IMG/VR virus record: IMGVR_UViG_3300045931_000004
Span: 1 to 26,105 of that record
DNA from: a virus
Reading direction: 5' to 3' (one strand)
Length of the DNA: 26,105 nt
Numbering within the stretch: position 1 is the stretch's first letter; each line of letters opens with the position of its first letter. This document shows positions 14,980 to 22,655 of this stretch, in pieces. Both the position numbers and the translations under genes were made by a program. The notes under the pieces are model-generated. The model was not told the origin of the DNA, did not search any database, and worked only from the letters and a program-made list of their open reading frames with translations.

Positions 14980-15512
14980 ATTGTCCCTTCAATTTGAACA
15001 GTTCCGACTAATTCATCAACAGCTTGTTTAACTCCCGGCCATGATGGATGACCATAATCATGACCACAAATTAAACCGCCAGTTCGCAATAGCTCGTATG
15101 CTTTCTTAATATCTTTCACTACTGTCTCGTATCTATGGTCCCCATCAATGAAAACCATATCTACAGGCCAGTCTAGTGAAAACTGATAAGAAAATTTACG
15201 AACCGGAATGACATGCTGAGTTTTAACATGGTCATTCAAATTGTATATGAAGTAAGGCATCACATACGTAGTAATTGGAATAGCATTTCCTTCTTCATTA
15301 TAATAATCACCAGCCCAAGGGTCTACAGCCCAAATAACTCCTTTGTTATTATCGGCCATAGCTCTTGTTGACCGACCATGTAATGAACCAAATTCTACAA
15401 TCAGTTTTCTTTCTAAAGCTTGTGTAGCGAGCCAGATTAATTCATTCTCAGCCATCCATCCCCCAATGGCTAAGGCTTTTGAAATGTCAACCTGACTCGC
15501 TACATTAGGCAT
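14958..15512 (-). CDS. Class I SAM-dependent methyltransferase (184 aa)
   Basis: Motif I is LIVEFGSLHGRST (37-49), where the usual ExGxxxGxS appears as EFGSLHGRS. The acidic end of strand 2 is WAVDPW with Asp64. Strand 4 is VDMVFIDGDHRYETVVKDI (117-135), and strand 5 is GLICGHDYG. The FIDGDHxYxxVxxDI block is typical of the Methyltransf_24 / CmcI-like group, which often O-methylates sugars or small molecules. The start follows the capsid-associated gene's stop at once (TAAATG), with GGGAGAGG upstream. Coupled with the glycosyltransferase, it may methylate the sugar that enzyme adds. The fold is sure; the substrate is inferred. Confidence 0.85.
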   Translation of the reverse strand: MPNVASQVDISKALAIGGWMAENELIWLATQALERKLIVEFGSLHGRSTRAMADNNKGVIWAVDPWAGDYYNEEGNAIPITTYVMPYFIYNLNDHVKTQHVIPVRKFSYQFSLDWPVDMVFIDGDHRYETVVKDIKKAYELLRTGGLICGHDYGHPSWPGVKQAVDELVGTVQIEGTIWSAIKS

Positions 15513-15839
15513 TTACGTAGTTACCTCTCCCGGATGATACTTCCCGGTATTCGGATTGAATACCAAGAACATCGGAAGATTCTGAGTAGGCGTTGCCACA
15601 TGGTTGATGTTTCCCGTAGTGGTAAACGCCACAGGTGTAGTTGTCGTGAAGATAAAGCACAGCAAGTGTGCTCCATCAGCAGGAGGTGTAATCGTTGCGA
15701 TTGCAACCGTGCCCGAAATCAACGTCAAAAACGTGATAGGGGCAATAGTTGCAGCCGAAGCAATAGTTGGAGGTTTCGGCGATTGCAGACCTGCAACAGT
15801 CGAAAGGTCTTGAAAGGAGAGGTCTTTTGATACTGCCAT
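15513..15839 (-). CDS. Small capsid-associated protein, decoration-like (108 aa)
   Basis: The frame extends upstream to 15926, but I start at ATG 15839: AAGGAGAG sits just before it, and the extra 29 residues would lie inside the capsid gene and look unnatural. The product (MAVSKDLSFQDLSTVAG...) is mainly beta and rich in Thr, Ala and Pro: FLTLISGTVAIATITPPADG, HLLCFIFTTTTPVAFTTTGN, and FLVFNPNTGKYHPGEV. The pattern 'GTxxIATITPP..GxHLLxxIFT...FTTTGNI...LVxNPNTGKYxP' is familiar from small proteins coded right after phage capsid genes. It is probably an outer-capsid decoration protein. The many exposed Thr residues make it a candidate acceptor for the neighbouring glycosyltransferase; that last point is inference. 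Confidence 0.7.
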   Translation of the reverse strand: MAVSKDLSFQDLSTVAGLQSPKPPTIASAATIAPITFLTLISGTVAIATITPPADGAHLLCFIFTTTTPVAFTTTGNINHVATPTQNLPMFLVFNPNTGKYHPGEVTT

Positions 15840-15843
15840 GATA

Positions 15844-15851
15844 CTCTCCTT
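15844..15851 (-). promoter_or_regulatory. Strong ribosome binding site for the capsid-associated protein
   Basis: AAGGAGAG on the minus strand overlaps the capsid gene's TAA stop and lies four bases before ATG 15839. It sets the start of the 108-residue protein and argues against the longer frame from 15926. Confidence 0.75.
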
Positions 15852-17112
15852 AGTAACCTGATGGAACCGCCAACGTATCAATAAAGGCAGTGGCAGCAGG
15901 ATTCGACACGAATGTCTGCATACCATTGACCATATAGAAAATGTCAGCGGTTACAACACCACCCGAAGGACCACGGATTTCGAAAATCTTACGCCCATCG
16001 GTGGTATAGAATCCGATAGGCAGGATTTCCCCACGGCCCCACACTTCGTCAACGACAAAGTCAATACGAGTGCGGTCCCAATTGAAGGAACCTGTAACAT
16101 TGGAACCGGCCATCTGCATACCGGAACCCTTACCATTGCCGAAATACATGTTCAGAGACTCATCCTTTGCAGCCTTCTGAATCATGATTACAAGCTGACC
16201 AATTTCCTCGTATGCCTGAATCTGAGCAGGATGCGTCCACACGCGAGGATTGAAATCATTGTCGATTCCTACTCTATCTCCAATTCGGTTAATCGCAAGA
16301 CGTGGAAATGGAAGTGCTAATGCACCACCACCAGCGTTTACACGATTGGACCGAATTTCGGGAGTAGCCGCTCGACTAAAGCCAAGCCATGTTCCTGCGC
16401 TGGCGTTTGAATGATGATAAGGCACACCATACAACGCTGGCAGAGAAGCAGGATTAGCAATACCATTGACAACCAGTCTATCAGTTGCAATTGCACCTGC
16501 AATAGCTGGTGTTACATCGATTTGTTTGTTCGCAACATCCCACTTGGTAATGAGGCCACTTCCTCGCAAGGTTGCAAGTGTAGCATCGAATACCTGAATG
16601 GTCTGTCCGAAACGGACAAGCTTTGCACCGAATCCATCAGTGCCAAGAGTATAAGTGTCAACGCCACCAGCAGTAGATACAGCAGAAATGGTGCCGACTG
16701 CACCAGTTCCATCCTGCATCATCTGAGCGTCTAACTGTCTACGCAGTTCATCCAATGCAGTTGCAGTAAGTCTGCGAACTCCATTGGTGATAGCTTTTCT
16801 TTCGTCGTCAGTTGACCACTGTGTCAACTTGGTGTATTCGATGTTCTCGCTCACGAATACGCAAGTAACAACAGCTTTGTCAAAAGTAGGACCGCCACCC
16901 CGTCCCAGGTCTCCGCCGTCAGGATTGAAATACTGAAAGCTTCCACCGGGTCGAAGTTCAAGCGGAACCCGCATTTGTCTGTTCGAGATTTTTTCTACGT
17001 CACGCTTCTTGATATTGGCGTAGAATTTGTCATCTCGCTCAAACAATACGCGAATCTTTGGAAGGACTTTCTCCAATTCCAAAGCCGCTACTTGAGCTTC
17101 AACAACAGCCAT
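15850..17112 (-). CDS. Major capsid protein (HK97-fold type, 420 aa)
   Basis: The N-terminus (MAVVEAQVAALELEKVLPKI, then RVLFERDDKFYANIKKRDVE) is an N-arm-like helix. It is followed by RMRVPLELRPGG-like QMRVPLELRPGGSFQYFNPD, GGDLGRGGGPTFDKAVVTCV and YTKLTQWSTDDERKA. This is the arrangement I know from capsid proteins of environmental short-tailed phages. Later sections include QLVIMIQKAAKDESLNMYFG (P-domain-like spine helix) and IDFVVDEVWGRGEILPIGFY plus FYMVNGMQTFVSNPAA at the end. There is no long N-terminal delta region, so a separate scaffold is expected, and one lies directly upstream. The strong AGGAG ribosome site fits a highly made protein. Confidence 0.85.
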   Translation of the reverse strand: MAVVEAQVAALELEKVLPKIRVLFERDDKFYANIKKRDVEKISNRQMRVPLELRPGGSFQYFNPDGGDLGRGGGPTFDKAVVTCVFVSENIEYTKLTQWSTDDERKAITNGVRRLTATALDELRRQLDAQMMQDGTGAVGTISAVSTAGGVDTYTLGTDGFGAKLVRFGQTIQVFDATLATLRGSGLITKWDVANKQIDVTPAIAGAIATDRLVVNGIANPASLPALYGVPYHHSNASAGTWLGFSRAATPEIRSNRVNAGGGALALPFPRLAINRIGDRVGIDNDFNPRVWTHPAQIQAYEEIGQLVIMIQKAAKDESLNMYFGNGKGSGMQMAGSNVTGSFNWDRTRIDFVVDEVWGRGEILPIGFYTTDGRKIFEIRGPSGGVVTADIFYMVNGMQTFVSNPAATAFIDTLAVPSGY

Positions 17113-17117
17113 GTTTT

Positions 17118-17122
17118 CTCCT
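17118..17122 (-). promoter_or_regulatory. Ribosome binding site of the major capsid gene
   Basis: AGGAG on the minus strand lies five bases before ATG 17112, inside the 19-base gap after the scaffold gene. It is among the best ribosome sites in the window, as expected for the most abundant virion protein. Confidence 0.75.
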
Positions 17123-17131
17123 ACTTCTCGG

Positions 17132-18496
17132 CTAATCCGAGTTTAGAAATTCTAGTGTGGACATTCCTCTCGGAATATCCTTGGCTTCTTTAATCTTGCC
17201 AGTAGGTCTTTCTTGGGAACGTGGCCTTCCCGGTGTAACTGGACCCCTTCGGGTCGTTGTTTCTTCTGCATCTTCCCTTACACGATGACCTGTGCCGCGC
17301 AAAGCTTCATTTCTGGCCTTTTTAAGGAGTGCAGGCAACACTGTTTTAGCTTTGCTAACATAGGCCGAGCGAATTCTATCAGCAGACTCCTTGGAAAATC
17401 CTTCTGAGAATGCTTTTTCCCAGAGTTTATCCAGAAGTGCTTTGAAACGTGAATCCTGATTGATAACACGCTCAAGATTATCCATGCAATCACGCGCTGC
17501 ATTCTTGCGCACGTAATCTGTCATTGACTTTTTAGGGTCAATATTCGCATCGATAGTATTCTTGAGCGTATTGTTAACACGAGTATTCAAATCATTTCTC
17601 GTGTTTTCAAATTGTGTGCGGACAAAAGTTTGTTCCTTTTCCGCAAGCTGTCTTTCCCGAGAATTTTCCTTCGGGTCTTCATTATTTGCTAGTTGTGAAG
17701 GAGCTTTGAATTCAGTTGTTCCGAAAACAAACTGATTCAGTAGAAGGGCAGCATTTTGCAATGCATTACCCGGTAGAGGTTTATTCTCATTGTCTTGGCC
17801 CACACCAAGTCTCCTTGCTTCTTGCACCATTGAGACGATAGTGTGCTTGGTGAGATTACCAATCACATGATAGTATGCTTTCTCATCAACTTTCGCGAGA
17901 GTAGGCAAATAGTCATCTACAATCTTGTAGAATCCATTAGGATTGGTTTCCCTAACAGCTTTGAGAACTGTTTCGGTAGAACCAGACATTAAATCGCTCT
18001 CGAATCTATCGAGAACCTGAGACTTTTCGACGGCTGTTTTTGCGTCTTCAATAGTAGGAAGTAGTTCCGTGAACTGTTGTTCTCTGTAGTAGGCTTTCTC
18101 TAAATAAGGAAAATCCTTAAAGAGTGAGGGATATTTCTTGAGAATTTCCTTCCGTCTGACAGGAGTAACTAATTCTAATTGCTCCTCAGATGGAGGCTCA
18201 ATTTCTTCCTCAAGCTCTTTTAATTCGTCGGCTTCTTCTATTTCTTCTTCCTCACCTTCAGGAGTTTCTTCTAATTCTTCCTCTCCTTCAGGCTCCTTTT
18301 CTTTCTCTTTCTCCTTCGGTTTTGGCTTACCTTCCTCTAAGTCTATGACTTCTTCCTTGGTATCATCTTCACCAAGGAAATTAATCATATCCTCTTTGGA
18401 CATATCAGCCCCACCACCGATGGTTTTACTTCCACCACCAGTTCCGACAGGAGCTTCAGGACTGTAGTAAATAGGAAGTCTAAACAGTTGCAACAT
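17132..18496 (-). CDS. Scaffolding protein (454 aa)
   Basis: The protein sits between portal and capsid, the usual place for a scaffold. Residues about 43-109 are extremely acidic (runs of Glu with Pro and Lys, such as EKEKEKEPEGEEELEETPEG). Residues 115-410 are charged and helical with no enzymatic motif, and the C-terminus is basic and disordered (RRGPVTPGRPRSQERPTGK), ending GMSTLEFLNSD. An acidic helical body with a small basic C-terminal region that binds coat protein is the known scaffold plan (P22, phi29). The ATG at 18496 overlaps the portal gene by 17 bases and follows GGAG. An internal ATG at 18403 could give a shorter form. No protease motif is visible. Confidence 0.78.
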   Translation of the reverse strand: MLQLFRLPIYYSPEAPVGTGGGSKTIGGGADMSKEDMINFLGEDDTKEEVIDLEEGKPKPKEKEKEKEPEGEEELEETPEGEEEEIEEADELKELEEEIEPPSEEQLELVTPVRRKEILKKYPSLFKDFPYLEKAYYREQQFTELLPTIEDAKTAVEKSQVLDRFESDLMSGSTETVLKAVRETNPNGFYKIVDDYLPTLAKVDEKAYYHVIGNLTKHTIVSMVQEARRLGVGQDNENKPLPGNALQNAALLLNQFVFGTTEFKAPSQLANNEDPKENSRERQLAEKEQTFVRTQFENTRNDLNTRVNNTLKNTIDANIDPKKSMTDYVRKNAARDCMDNLERVINQDSRFKALLDKLWEKAFSEGFSKESADRIRSAYVSKAKTVLPALLKKARNEALRGTGHRVREDAEETTTRRGPVTPGRPRSQERPTGKIKEAKDIPRGMSTLEFLNSD

Positions 18497-20861
18497 TTTC
18501 TTCTCCAGTTATGGGTGCTTCTTTAGTTTTCTTCTGATTGGGTTTTTCCCCCGGAGTAGCACCTTTCTCCTGTTGGGGTGGACCTTGCATCATCATTTGT
18601 TGCATCATACGTTGCTGTTGCAACATTTGATACATTTTGCCGTATAACAAGACATTGCGATAACCGGGTTCATTATCGACTTTTGCTTGTCTACCAGCTT
18701 CACTTCTAACCCATTTCCTAACAATCTCGAACCCAATTTCTGGGTCTGAATAATCAGGGTCTACTTCTATTGATGGCATTTCCGGTGGACCTGACATTGG
18801 GTCCATAGGATTATGCTGCGGATTTGGCATGGGTTCGCTATTCAGAAGTAGTTTAATATCATCGTATGTTGCTTCAACGTCAGATTCACCCGGAACATAG
18901 AAATCGGTAAGTCCAATTGCTTCCCGAATAACTGGCAAATTCTCAGGAGAACCGAGAATAGCCAGAATTTCAGGATTCGCAGACTGTAAAAGCTGCATGA
19001 TAATATCTTTTTGTTGGGACCAAGTCATTGGAAGATTTTCATTAGCTTCCAATTCTACTTTCCCAATCTTACCTTCCATTTCTGCCTTACGAATGAATAC
19101 ATTGACGAAAGAGCCATCTTTTAGGCGCTGAACATCACGTTCATCTTCATGTGTTTCTTCGATGAACATGGGAATAGCTTTCCCAAAGATTTGCTTCCAC
19201 CATGTAGTCAGCATTTTCCAAGTATTTTGTAGTCTCTGTAACGCTTGCGCGCGAGACATAGAATATTCTGATGCTGTTCCACCACCTGCTACAGCACCAC
19301 CAAATAGTGATGGAAGTGCGCCTGATACTAATTGCGCAAGAGTCTGGATATTCTGTGCAAATGGCATAACTTCTGGTGACAAAGTTGCCGTTTTAACCTC
19401 ATGGAATGCATCTCCGATACTTTTGCCGGACTTTGGCGTAGCTTCATATATACCACCCGGCGTAGATTCCATCTGGCGGTATGCATTGAAGTTTAATACA
19501 CCAGGGTCAGCAAATGTCTGCCCGATTCCATGTTCAATAGTCTGTAGTATAAGCGATATGAGGTCATTAGTAATTTCTTGAATACTGACGAGTAGCAAGC
19601 CAAGGGGGTCAAAGTGTATATAGTCTGATAGAGGATTGTGAGTAAGAGTCCAACAATCATCTAAATCCTCATTGCAGGCTTCTGCAAATTCATCGTTAAC
19701 TAGAACGACTTTCGCCCCATTTGGATACTTCTTTTTAAGTTCGTCCACATCCTCTTTACGCGAGAGAATGTTAAATGCAGATGGACGAAGCCAACAATTA
19801 CGAATAGTGACAGTATTGAGGGGATATTCTCCTTGGTATTGTGGCGATAATCTTCCCCACTGTTCGTATGGGTCACGCGGTCCCGTCGCTGCTGCAATTT
19901 TCTTTGCAGTAAGCGCATTCTTTCCGTGGAGATGTGAGTATCTTTCGATTGCAAGTGCGTAGTGCGTTTCATATGCGTATATTAAGTAAGGAGTATCAGC
20001 CTGTTTCATTGCATAATTGGCTACTTTAACGTATAGCCCACCATATGCTTCTAAACAGACTCTAGTTTTTGGCTCCTGTGTAACTCCCACGAGTCTGGTT
20101 ACAACTAATGTTTCACGTTGTAACTCAGGAGCAATTTGCATTAAACAAGCGGGACACATATCTTCCCCCTCGTTTTGAAGCATATCCTGAATGATTACAT
20201 CTTCATCATCAGGAGAATATTTATCTTTATTTAGTTCAGCTTTAGCCTTTAATGCATCTATTTGAGGCTGCATTTCAGGCGAAATTACTTCGTCATCCAT
20301 CTCGAAACCACACTCAGGACAACGAGTATATTGATGCACTTCATCAACACTCTCGTAGTTCTTTTTATCGTAGGTTCCGTATTTTTCGTCAGACTTCGGA
20401 TATGAATAGCACGCTACCATACCCTCAGTGCAATAGATAAACAAAGCATGAAGCCAAAGCAAAGGCACATCGTTGTGACGATATACCAGTTGGGCAATTT
20501 TATCTCCTGCTCTCGCGGTGGACAAATCAAGAGTGCTATCAGCGTCATCAGGAAAACACTTGATAGGAGGAACAGTAACACTAAGAGCAGCAATAATGGA
20601 TTCGAGATAAGCTCGGAATACGTTAATGGGCTTATCGTAGTATGATTGGTCTGTATCATCCCCATCATTCAACTCATCCCATATACGCCAATCGTGAGCT
20701 ACCTCGGAATACCAAGCCTTTTGGAAGCCTTCCCAGAATAATTTCAGCCTACGCCATGTGCGGATTTGTCGTTCACGCACAGCCATATCTTCCTTATCGA
20801 AGTGGTCTACTACTTCTTTAAGGAGCCGCTGAATATCGTCGTCTGGGATATTCTTCGACAT
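18480..20861 (-). CDS. Portal protein, P22-like, with inserted zinc-binding site (793 aa)
   Basis: The order and length fit long portals of short-tailed phages. The N-terminal helix-rich region holds RRLKLFWEGFQKAWYSEVAH and YYDKPINVFRAYLESIIAAL, then SVTVPPIKCFPDD. A clip/stem-like middle includes FDPLGLLLVSIQEITNDLIS and QTIEHGIGQTFADPGVLNFN. Next come GGIYEATP and ALPSLFGGAVAGGGTASEYS, followed by RAQALQRLQNTWKML. The C-terminus is Met/Gln/Pro-rich (MYQMLQQQRMMQQMMMQGPP). Unusual is CPECG at 181-185 and CPAC at 236-239, two CxxC pairs around a charged insert, which likely bind zinc. The gene is TAATG-coupled to the Gly/Met-rich protein. Portals form the dodecameric DNA channel at one capsid vertex. 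Confidence 0.87.
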   Translation of the reverse strand: MSKNIPDDDIQRLLKEVVDHFDKEDMAVRERQIRTWRRLKLFWEGFQKAWYSEVAHDWRIWDELNDGDDTDQSYYDKPINVFRAYLESIIAALSVTVPPIKCFPDDADSTLDLSTARAGDKIAQLVYRHNDVPLLWLHALFIYCTEGMVACYSYPKSDEKYGTYDKKNYESVDEVHQYTRCPECGFEMDDEVISPEMQPQIDALKAKAELNKDKYSPDDEDVIIQDMLQNEGEDMCPACLMQIAPELQRETLVVTRLVGVTQEPKTRVCLEAYGGLYVKVANYAMKQADTPYLIYAYETHYALAIERYSHLHGKNALTAKKIAAATGPRDPYEQWGRLSPQYQGEYPLNTVTIRNCWLRPSAFNILSRKEDVDELKKKYPNGAKVVLVNDEFAEACNEDLDDCWTLTHNPLSDYIHFDPLGLLLVSIQEITNDLISLILQTIEHGIGQTFADPGVLNFNAYRQMESTPGGIYEATPKSGKSIGDAFHEVKTATLSPEVMPFAQNIQTLAQLVSGALPSLFGGAVAGGGTASEYSMSRAQALQRLQNTWKMLTTWWKQIFGKAIPMFIEETHEDERDVQRLKDGSFVNVFIRKAEMEGKIGKVELEANENLPMTWSQQKDIIMQLLQSANPEILAILGSPENLPVIREAIGLTDFYVPGESDVEATYDDIKLLLNSEPMPNPQHNPMDPMSGPPEMPSIEVDPDYSDPEIGFEIVRKWVRSEAGRQAKVDNEPGYRNVLLYGKMYQMLQQQRMMQQMMMQGPPQQEKGATPGEKPNQKKTKEAPITGEENVATV

Positions 20862-21559
20862 TAGTATCCCTGTTGACCCCTATTTCCAAGCATTTGAGAA
20901 TACATCTGCCAAAATGGCATCATTTGCATCATCATTTGCATAGGGTCGCCACCACCCATTTGCTGTTGTGGCTGTTGTTTTGGAAGTGGCATCCCCTGAT
21001 TATCGAAATGCTGATAGTAGAGAGATGGAGAAACACCGAATGCACCCGGTCCATATTGTGCATTAGCACCCGGACGCTGAGCCATTGAGGAACCCATACC
21101 ACCAGCAGCTTTGAAATCCATCATCCGTCGAAAGTTAGGGTCAACCATACCACCAGCGCCACCGACACGTTTTGGACGTTCTTGTGCGTATCCGCCTGAT
21201 GGTTGCTGCATAAATGATGGTCCCTGCACCATATTGGGATTCATCATTGATGAAAATCCACCCCCACCACCGAATCCGCCAAATCCACCACCCATAGGTG
21301 GAAGATTTCCACGTCCCGGACCTGACGAATTAACCATTCCAAATGGCAAATTTCCCGGTGTATTACCACCAGAAGAATTTGCCATATTAAATCCCGGTGC
21401 AGTAGGAGGCGCACCACTTCCAGGACCATGACTATTAACAAAATTACGTGGACGACCTTCAATACCAGGAGTTCTAGGTCTTCCACCACCACCCCATTCA
21501 CGTTGAACAGGTGGAAGTCTCATTGGATTGTAGCCACCCGGCATAACATCAAGAGGCAT
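20861..21559 (-). CDS. Gly/Pro/Met/Asn-rich low-complexity protein (232 aa)
   Basis: The whole protein is low complexity with hardly any predicted secondary structure: repeats of GGG, GNLPF/GNLPPMGGGFGGFGGG, NSSG and MNPN. A few basic spots appear (RPRTPGIEGRPRNFVNSHG, ERPKRVGGAGG), and the end is rich in Gln and Met (QQPQQQMGGGDPMQMMMQMM). It is TAATG-coupled to the portal gene and preceded by GGAGTG. I know of no function. Disordered Gly-rich proteins next to portals may act in assembly or be packaged. The frame is firm because of the coupling on both sides and the lack of stops over 232 codons. Confidence 0.68.
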   Translation of the reverse strand: MPLDVMPGGYNPMRLPPVQREWGGGGRPRTPGIEGRPRNFVNSHGPGSGAPPTAPGFNMANSSGGNTPGNLPFGMVNSSGPGRGNLPPMGGGFGGFGGGGGFSSMMNPNMVQGPSFMQQPSGGYAQERPKRVGGAGGMVDPNFRRMMDFKAAGGMGSSMAQRPGANAQYGPGAFGVSPSLYYQHFDNQGMPLPKQQPQQQMGGGDPMQMMMQMMPFWQMYSQMLGNRGQQGY

Positions 21560-21726
21560 TATTTCACTCCATGTTTCTTTTTAACGTCATTTGAGGGGCC
21601 AGTATCCAATCCATGTTTATTTGCAGTAGCATAAAAGACTTGTTGTCCCTTTTTGCCACCATATTTCTTTTTCATTTTAGTCATGACTTCTTTGCCATGA
21701 CCTTTGAAATATTCACTTACGGGCAT
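21559..21726 (-). CDS. Small basic conserved phage protein (55 aa)
   Basis: Starting at ATG 21726 the frame reads MPVSEYFKGHGKEVMTKMKK, then KYGGKKGQQVFYATANKHGL, and closes after KKKHGVK with TAA overlapping the next ATG (TAATG at 21559). CAGGGAC precedes the start. The pattern 'VM..MKK.YG.KKG..VFYATANK.G' is one I recognise as a short conserved phage protein of unknown role near portal genes. It is strongly basic, so DNA or acidic scaffold binding is possible. The start lies 14 bases inside the previous gene. Confidence 0.72.
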   Translation of the reverse strand: MPVSEYFKGHGKEVMTKMKKKYGGKKGQQVFYATANKHGLDTGPSNDVKKKHGVK

Positions 21727-22297
21727 TTTGTCCCTGCAATTTCTTTAATGCCGCAGATGATGGTCCAGTTTCTACGTGTGGAGTGTATTTAGGATGTAGT
21801 GCAATATCCCTTCGACCTGTAATTGGGTCTACATAATCAGGAACTTTCAAGCGCGTGGCTCTATCTCTTTCTGCTTGATATGCTTCTAATTCATGTGGAC
21901 GCCAGTAGTATGGATTATTTAGATTTGAAGTCGCAGGAATTCCTTCCGGAACATTCCCACGGTTGAAAAGCATCTCACCTATCTTTTTATACCAAGGCAT
22001 ATCTTGCATTTGCCCGGTATGTGTCATCTCATGAGCAACTATCTGTTCTTTATCGAACTGATTTACACCTTCTAACATAGAAGGATTGTAAATCATGTTA
22101 CCAGACCAAGGATTTGATACAGCATTAGCTCCGCGTGGAGTAAATATTTTGGAAAGCATTCCAGAAGTAGACGAACTTACAGAAATTGGCTTAATGCCCG
22201 GCATCTCCTTAGAAACTTTGGAGTATGCACGTTGCATTGAGTCATCAATAGCTTTATTTTTATCCTGCGGCTTGTCCTTCTCGTTCTTGTTCGGCAA
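21713..22297 (-). CDS. HExxH metallopeptidase-like protein (zincin, 194 aa)
   Basis: The peptidase site is QIVAHEMTHTGQM (85-97): His89, Glu90 and His93 match HExxH. A downstream ELEAYQAERDRA (136-147) supplies a likely third ligand Glu, as in DUF4157-like and related minimal zincins. The N-terminal 60 residues are polar and probably flexible; no signal peptide is visible. The listed start is TTG at 22297, with a weak AGAGAAAG upstream; an ATG at 22237 would give 174 residues and keep the whole site. The stop of the upstream coiled-coil gene overlaps this start region. A role in head maturation, host-protein cutting or ejection is possible, but the usual prohead proteases are serine enzymes. 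I give the family, not the substrate. Confidence 0.74.
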   Translation of the reverse strand: MPNKNEKDKPQDKNKAIDDSMQRAYSKVSKEMPGIKPISVSSSTSGMLSKIFTPRGANAVSNPWSGNMIYNPSMLEGVNQFDKEQIVAHEMTHTGQMQDMPWYKKIGEMLFNRGNVPEGIPATSNLNNPYYWRPHELEAYQAERDRATRLKVPDYVDPITGRRDIALHPKYTPHVETGPSSAALKKLQGQNARK

Positions 22298-22655
22298 TTT
22301 GCAAGTCTTTCTCTAAATCTTCAGTTGAAACTTTCACAACTTCAGAATCAGGTTTTGCCGCATTCTTCAATCGCTGAGCTTTTTCCCTATCTTCAGTTTC
22401 TAATAGTTGCCTACGCACATGCCAAGGAATAGAACGTGGCCTTGTAATCTGTGGAGCCGGATTATCCTTAACAGGTTCAGGCTCTTTTAATAGTTTGTTA
22501 AGTAATTGTGTTTTCTCGTAATTTGAAAACTCAAGTTGCTGTCGAAGTGTCTCACAAGATTGACAAACCTTTTCTTCGACAACAACTTCATTCTTCAACT
22601 TACGAGATTCATACTTTATTTGTAAGTATTCTTTATACCAGTCTAGTAGGAACAT
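22260..22655 (-). CDS. Coiled-coil protein of unknown function with CxxC (131 aa)
   Basis: The N-terminus MFLLDWYKEYLQIKYESRKL is amphipathic, followed by VCQSCETLRQQLEFSNYEKT, a heptad helix containing one CxxC pair, then LLNKLLKEPEP. A Pro-rich hinge leads to SIPWHVRRQLLETEDREKAQ and a charged helical tail. It resembles small terminase-adjacent helical proteins in environmental phages; it could take the place of a small terminase subunit but lacks a clear DNA-binding motif. A very good AAGGAGAAGG ribosome site and a TAATG overlap with terminase support the start. Function unknown. Confidence 0.68.
   Translation of the reverse strand: MFLLDWYKEYLQIKYESRKLKNEVVVEEKVCQSCETLRQQLEFSNYEKTQLLNKLLKEPEPVKDNPAPQITRPRSIPWHVRRQLLETEDREKAQRLKNAAKPDSEVVKVSTEDLEKDLQIAEQEREGQAAG

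Noticed and set aside
15840-15926. Start of the 108-residue capsid-associated protein at 15926
   Set aside because: The extra residues lie within the end of the capsid gene and are Leu/Arg-rich noise; AAGGAGAG directly precedes ATG 15839.
18138-18467. Ser-rich plus-strand frame opposite the scaffold's acidic stretch
   Set aside because: Antisense reading of Glu codons gives Ser/Phe runs; not a gene.
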